This document shows, in pieces, positions 59,885 through 64,000 of a stretch of 64,000 bases of DNA (positions within the stretch are counted from its first letter, which is position 1; the number at the start of each line of letters is the position of its first letter). The notes below the pieces were generated by a model that saw only the letters and a list, made by a program, of their open reading frames with translations, was not told where the DNA came from and searched no databases. Source of the DNA: Gordionus sp. m RMFG-2023. Taxonomy: Eukaryota; Nematomorpha; Gordioida; Chordodea; Parachordodidae. Both the position numbers and the translations under genes were made by a program. The stretch is taken from contig NC_088776.1 of assembly GCF_954871325.1 (NCBI RefSeq), positions 20,584,052-20,648,051 of the forward strand. Direction: 5' to 3'.

Positions 59885-60533
59885 GTACATCTTCAATAAA
59901 ATTTTATTTAAACATGTTAGCAATGCTTATTTTAGCCCATTTACGTCATATTAATTCGAAAAACTTTAAAAACAACGATTATGACAACACTTATCTATGG
60001 TACATCTTCACTAAAATTTTATTTAAACATGTTAGCAATGCTTATTTTAGCCCATTTACGTCAAAAAAATTCGAAAAACTTTAAAAACAACGATTATGAC
60101 AATTGTCACTTATCTATGGTACATCTTCACTAAAATTTTATTTAAACATGTTAGCAATGCTTATTTTAGCCCAATTACGTCATAAAAATTCGAAAAACTT
60201 TAAAAACAACGATTATGACAATTGTCACTTATCTATGGTACATCTTCACTAAAATTTTACTTAAACATGTTAGCAATGCTTATTTTAGCCCATTTACGTC
60301 ATATTAATTCGAAAAACTTTAAAAACAACGATTATGACAATTGTCACTTATCTATGGTACATTTTCACTAAAATTTTATTAAAACATGTTAGCAATGCTT
60401 ATTTTAGCCCATTTACGTCAAAAAAATTCGAAAAACTTTAAAAACAACGATTATGACAATTGTCACTTATCTGTGGTACATTTTCACTAAAATTTTATTT
60501 AAACATGTTAGCAATACTTATTTTAACCCATAA
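59885..60533. repeat. 119-bp tandem repeat, six units
   Basis: Units start TACAT(C/T)TTCA at 59885, 60001, 60120, 60239, 60358 and 60477. Lengths are 116, 119, 119, 119 and 119 bp, the last partial. Shared core AACATGTTAGCAATGCTTAT and AACAACGATTATGACAA. Near-identical, so recently expanded. Located only in the right arm of the palindrome. Confidence 0.95.
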
Positions 60534-60773
60534 ACAACATATTCTTATTATAATTTTGTTCACATTAATCATTTTCCCAAAATTTAGCAATATACCAGAT
60601 TTTATAAAAAAACAAAAAAATTGAGCAGACCCAACGAGTCGAATACACGAGCCGACTAAGTGAGCCGACCAATGCGGCTCATTTAGTTGACTCGAGTCAA
60701 AGTCGTTTTATCGACTAGAAACTAGGCTCGAGTCGTAGCTAAGTCGACTAGGCTTAGCCGTTTAACAACACTA

Positions 60774-61039
60774 TGTCCTGGGGCGATATGTAAGCACACA
60801 GCCCATACAGATATTATTTTATTGACGCTATATTGTAAAATTTATATTCAAACTATTATAATTTTGGGCTTATTAATAGAAATTTCTAAGGCTATAATTT
60901 GTAGATATATCCTTTCATTGTTGTGGATCTACTATCGTTATTATTTGAAATTAACGATTTTATCAGCTTATTTTATTTTTTTATTCCTATCATTGCTACC
61001 AATCAATCATATATTTCAAAACTTAAACATTTTTTACAA
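60774..61039. other. Spacer between palindrome and decayed gene
   Basis: AT-rich; the hydrophobic frame starting at 60822 has no support and overlaps the start of the pseudogene below. Confidence 0.35.
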
Positions 61040-61850
61040 CAATGAATTTATGATTTCTCTGAAAATTATGCAACAATCCAAGACGCTGCTCAAGGATTCC
61101 ACTGGAATAATAATGAAGCCACTATCCATCCTATGAAAGCATATAATAATAATAATTGGCAATATAGAAAACCTTAATTATATGGTAATATCAGTCACTT
61201 CAACATAATGTTATTGAAGTACATTTATACCAGACTAAAATGATAAAATTTTTGACCAATCATTTCAGCAAAAAGCTAAAAAAAATATATTACTGCGACG
61301 GATCAGCTGCGCAATATAAAAACAGGAAATTTTTATAAATCTGTGTTATCATAAATCAGATTTTGGTGTAGCAGCTGAATCGCATTTTACAGCTACAAGG
61401 AAAAGGTCCATGTGACGGGCTTGGCGGAACATTAAAAAGATTAGCAGCACGTTCAAGCCTTCAGTGCATCAGTTCTGGACACATTTTAAAGCCAGTTCAT
61501 TTTTACCAATTTGCAAAACAAAACATGTCATCAGTAAATTTTACATATATAACCAACGAACAATACAATTTACAAGAGATTAAACTACGAGAAAGATTCT
61601 CCAGGGACTCGGGAAATACATGCCGTATTTCCTTTGAGTTTAAGTAAACTTAAATCAAAAATATATTCATATGCAGAGGACTTTCAAATTAACAATATCT
61701 CAAATGGCGATCATTTGTCTTTTGCCGATATTAAAGGATTCGTAACATATGTTTATGACGATTTTTGGTGGTTAGCCACAGTACTAAAAAAGAATGAAAT
61801 TACTGAGGAGATATATACATTTCCTTTTTAATCCCCATAGACCATCACTT
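61040..61850 (+). pseudogene. Decayed member of an uncharacterised animal gene family
   Basis: Plus-strand pieces in changing frames read, in order, ENYATIQDAAQGFHWNNNEA, YYCDGSAAQYKNRKF, NLCYHKSDFGVAAESHFTAT, GKGPCDGLGGTLKRLAARSS, LRERFSRDSGN, PGTREIHAVFPLSLSKLK and FVTYVYDDFWWLATVLKKNE. Order and spacing match, from memory, an uncharacterised protein family repeatedly annotated as hypothetical in cnidarian and arthropod genomes (motifs SDGAAAQYKN, CDGIGGTVKR, YD..WW). At least three frameshifts and several stops separate the pieces. Its function is unknown to me; a transposon link is suspected because of multicopy occurrence in genomes. Confidence 0.6.
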
Positions 61851-62066
61851 CTTTTACCCCACAATTGCGGAAAAGATATGGTTACACATTAATTAAATAA
61901 TAACAATAGTAGATCCTATTACAGTGACAAGACATATCTACAAATTATCGTCAAGAAATTCTAATAATAAGCACAAAATGGGATAAGATTAAAACAAGTG
62001 GTATTTATTTTTATATTGTTTGTGTATAAAATTTTCAAATATGTTTATTTTACAATATAGTGTCCT
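61851..62066. other. Short spacer
   Basis: AT-rich; includes AGTGTCCT at 62059-62066, the candidate left target duplication of the next element. Confidence 0.4.
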
Positions 62067-62194
62067 CAGGGTTGGGCAAATTTTCAGAAAATTGTATTCG
62101 GATACAGATACTTTATAAAATTTTGTATTTACGATACTTGTAATAGTCAAAATCAAAATGTATAAAGCTTTATTTTCTTATCTATAATATAAAT

Positions 62195-63260
62195 TTATAA
62201 AAAATATTTAAAATAAATTGTAGAAAATAACAAATTTATTATAAAAGATAATGCGATATTCCATTTAATAATTATATAATTAGTAAATAATAATAAATCA
62301 GCATCATTTTTTAATATTATTAATTTTTCAAATGATTTATCGTTCAATCTTTGACGATTTGGTCTATTAACCATATTAGCAAAGTTAAATAATCTTTCAA
62401 CGGGGGCTGAGGAGGGTAATATTGTGTTATATTTAATAAATATTTCTTTTATATATTTATAACTATATAACATATTTATACTCCGCCTGTCATCTTTCAT
62501 ATAATTTAGGACCTCTATTTCAATATCATTTATTGAATTATTAGAATTGGATGTGGTACTTTTAAGGCAAAAGTAATCATCATCTTAACCAATTGAAGAT
62601 TTTGTTGAAGTTTTAATTTCAATATCATTTTTAAAAACAATTAAAACTTCATGTAATAACAAATCCTGAAGGTATTTTTTTTCTTTTTCACCATCAATCC
62701 AACGATTTTTAAAATAGGGATGAGAAATAGTTGCCAAAAATGCACTTTTAAAATTGTTATCAAAATCATATATATTTTTAAATCTTTTATTTAAATAATT
62801 TTCTATGGCAATAGCTAATGGTTTGCAAAATTGTAGATTGGTTTGAATTAAATTTGTAATTTTTTTTAAGGACATTTAAAATTGGAGCTGATTCTCCATA
62901 ATAGCAGTTGATTTCACTCTGTATTTTGTCAATCGCTATAGCCAATGGGGCCATTATATTGCAATATTCTTCTAAATATTGAATTTCAATATCTCTTAAT
63001 TTAGGAAATTCTAATTTTTGACATAATTTAGGAAGTTCGCCTTTAAATTTTAATAAACTATGAAGACTATCATACAAACTATTTTATCTAATATGCAACA
63101 AGGTGTAACTAATTGTTTTCCTAAAACTGCTTTGATAAGTTCTGCAGTTTTAGGCCTATTATTTGCATTCCATAACTTAGTACATTTAGCTATTGCAGGA
63201 TGATGAATTTTAAAAATGCTAGGAGAATCCTTAAGAGCTCTCTAGACATCTGTTGTGGCA
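62195..63260 (-). pseudogene. hAT transposase with dimerisation block
   Basis: Minus-strand frames from high to low coordinates. 62787-63077 has YLEEYCNIMAPLAIAIDKIQ. 62585-62875 has KPLAIAIENYLNKRFKNIYD, then FKSAFLATISHPYFKNRWI. 62195-62500 has SYKYIKEIFIKYNTILPSSA, PVERLFNFANM and NRPNRQRLNDKSFEKLIILK, the hAT dimerisation region (LP.S...ERLFS.a......R..L....). At least two frameshifts or stops split it. The same PLAIAI phrase appears in two adjacent frames (62.8 and 62.95 kb), consistent with a short internal duplication. Confidence 0.65.
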
Positions 63261-64000
63261 ATTAGATTTATCGTATGGCACAAACAACGAATGTGTTTAG
63301 GCAATGTTATTGAGGTTTCTTTAGACCCTTAAATAAACAAATAAATTTACAATATCATAATAAATTTTAAAGAAGTATTAAATAATACTTTCAATGATTT
63401 CGAATTGTATACATTCATCATCATTGATGTCAAAGTCATTCTCTACAGCTTCCATAGAATATCCAAACTCCTTGAAAGCTTTCTTAAAGTTAGAGCCGTT
63501 ATCTGTAACAGTTGCTATAACTTTTTCGTCAATACCAAAGTCACGATGAATTTCTTTATTCTGATCATCTTGAAGTACTTCAAAAAATTTGCCATTAAGT
63601 ATGCTTAGTTTAAATTTATTGTTATAATTTTCGGTTTAATAATCATCTGAAGACGAAGATAAACATATTTTCTATTTTCTTCTTCCGTAATTTTAAAATA
63701 GACAGATATAAAACGATTCAAATATGGTAGTTCTAATTGTTAGCAAATTGCTATTTGACGACCAACGTCATATATCAAAAATAATCTTAAAATATCTAAA
63801 TTTTGATTAAATTTTTCTTTTAAATCTTAAAACAATATCATTTTAAATTTTAATACTATTTAAATTAACCAATATAAATTTTTTTTAAAAGTATCTGTAT
63901 CTTTTTGAATACAAAGTTGGTTAAGATACAAATAATTTTAAATAATATGTATCTTAGATACTAGATACTTTCCAAAATTTTAAAAAAGATACAACTTGTA
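63261..64000. other. Terminal part of hAT element
   Basis: AT-rich, with the transposase N-terminal region probably on the minus strand around 63.4-63.7 kb but too broken to assign; subterminal repeats at the far end. Confidence 0.35.

Larger units (their letters stand above)
55809..60773. mobile_element. 5-kb imperfect palindrome of two inverted hAT halves
   Basis: Outer ends TAGTGTTGTTAAATGGCTAA and, inverted at 60773, TAGTGTTGTTAAACGGCTAA. The next 100 bp inside also match (CGACTCGAGCCTAGTTTCTA). Inner arms 57535-56330 and 58655-59850 are inverted copies carrying the same transposase region. The centre (about 57.54-58.65 kb) is unique. The left arm keeps a segment (56.04-56.33 kb) missing on the right, where a tandem repeat lies instead. 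No matching 8-bp duplication found at the ends. Confidence 0.75.
62067..64000 (-). mobile_element. hAT element, truncated by window end
   Basis: Left end CAGGGTTGGGCAAATTTTCA followed by TATTCGGATACAGATACT. Inverted subterminal copies (AGTATCTGTATC, AAGTATCTAGTATCT) occur at 63.89-63.97 kb, so the right end lies just beyond the window. The interior carries a minus-strand hAT transposase in fragments (62195-63260). Confidence 0.65.

Noticed and set aside
59885-60533. CRISPR array
   Set aside because: Units are contiguous 119-bp tandem copies without variable spacers, in a eukaryotic transposon context.
60822-61136. 104-codon hydrophobic frame as a membrane protein
   Set aside because: Its second half overlaps, in another frame, the conserved ENYATIQDAAQGFHWNNNEA segment of the decayed family; hydrophobicity is composition-driven.

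Overview
This is an AT-rich eukaryotic window. Its genes are split by GT-AG introns, spacers are long, and DNA transposon relics are dense. No bacterial gene organisation, rRNA, tRNA or CRISPR is visible. The gene types (a membrane collagen with a spongin/short-chain-collagen-C4-like tail, an RNF170-type terminal exon, a rhodopsin-like GPCR, MARVEL-like exons) indicate an animal. An arthropod, perhaps a copepod, is my best guess, but that is inference from style and not shown by the sequence.

Layout. 1-6 kb: hAT relics and an isolated MARVEL-like exon (minus strand, 5043-5213). 6-12.4 kb: a MADF-like ORF, a 95-bp tandem repeat, and a nested block in which a PIF/Harbinger element (6941-12401, TAA target duplication) was hit by two related hAT elements in opposite orientations, each with its own 8-bp duplication. 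13-16.5 kb: MITE and hAT-like elements. 17.8-18.3 kb: a compact two-exon gene of unknown function on the minus strand. 19.4-20.4 kb: two consecutive MARVEL-like exons on the plus strand; the first is an exact-length paralogue of the 5.1-kb exon. 21-26 kb: MITEs and spacer. 26.6-27.8 kb: an uninterrupted 417-residue divergent GPCR (minus). 28.4-34.7 kb: hAT and GC-rich MITE relics.

34.98-45.32 kb: the centrepiece, a complete 14-exon minus-strand gene for an 845-residue type II transmembrane collagen. It has a cytoplasmic tail, TM segment, stalk with a furin-type site, Cys pair, about 450 residues of Gly-X-Y and a 200-residue Cys-rich C-terminal domain. Splice phases agree at all 13 introns; a hAT copy and a MITE sit in its introns.

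45.3-55 kb: mostly repeats (LINE reverse-transcriptase relic, two hAT MITEs with perfect 8-bp duplications) plus a probable 3'-terminal exon of an unidentified gene (53448-53669). 55.36-55.67 kb: the last coding exon of RNF170. 55.8-60.8 kb: a 5-kb imperfect palindrome of two inverted hAT transposase halves; its right arm carries six copies of a 119-bp tandem repeat. 61-64 kb: a decayed multi-frameshift gene and another hAT element running off the window end.

The host genes (collagen, GPCR, RNF170, small unknowns) have no evident shared pathway. Most of the window is transposon debris around them.
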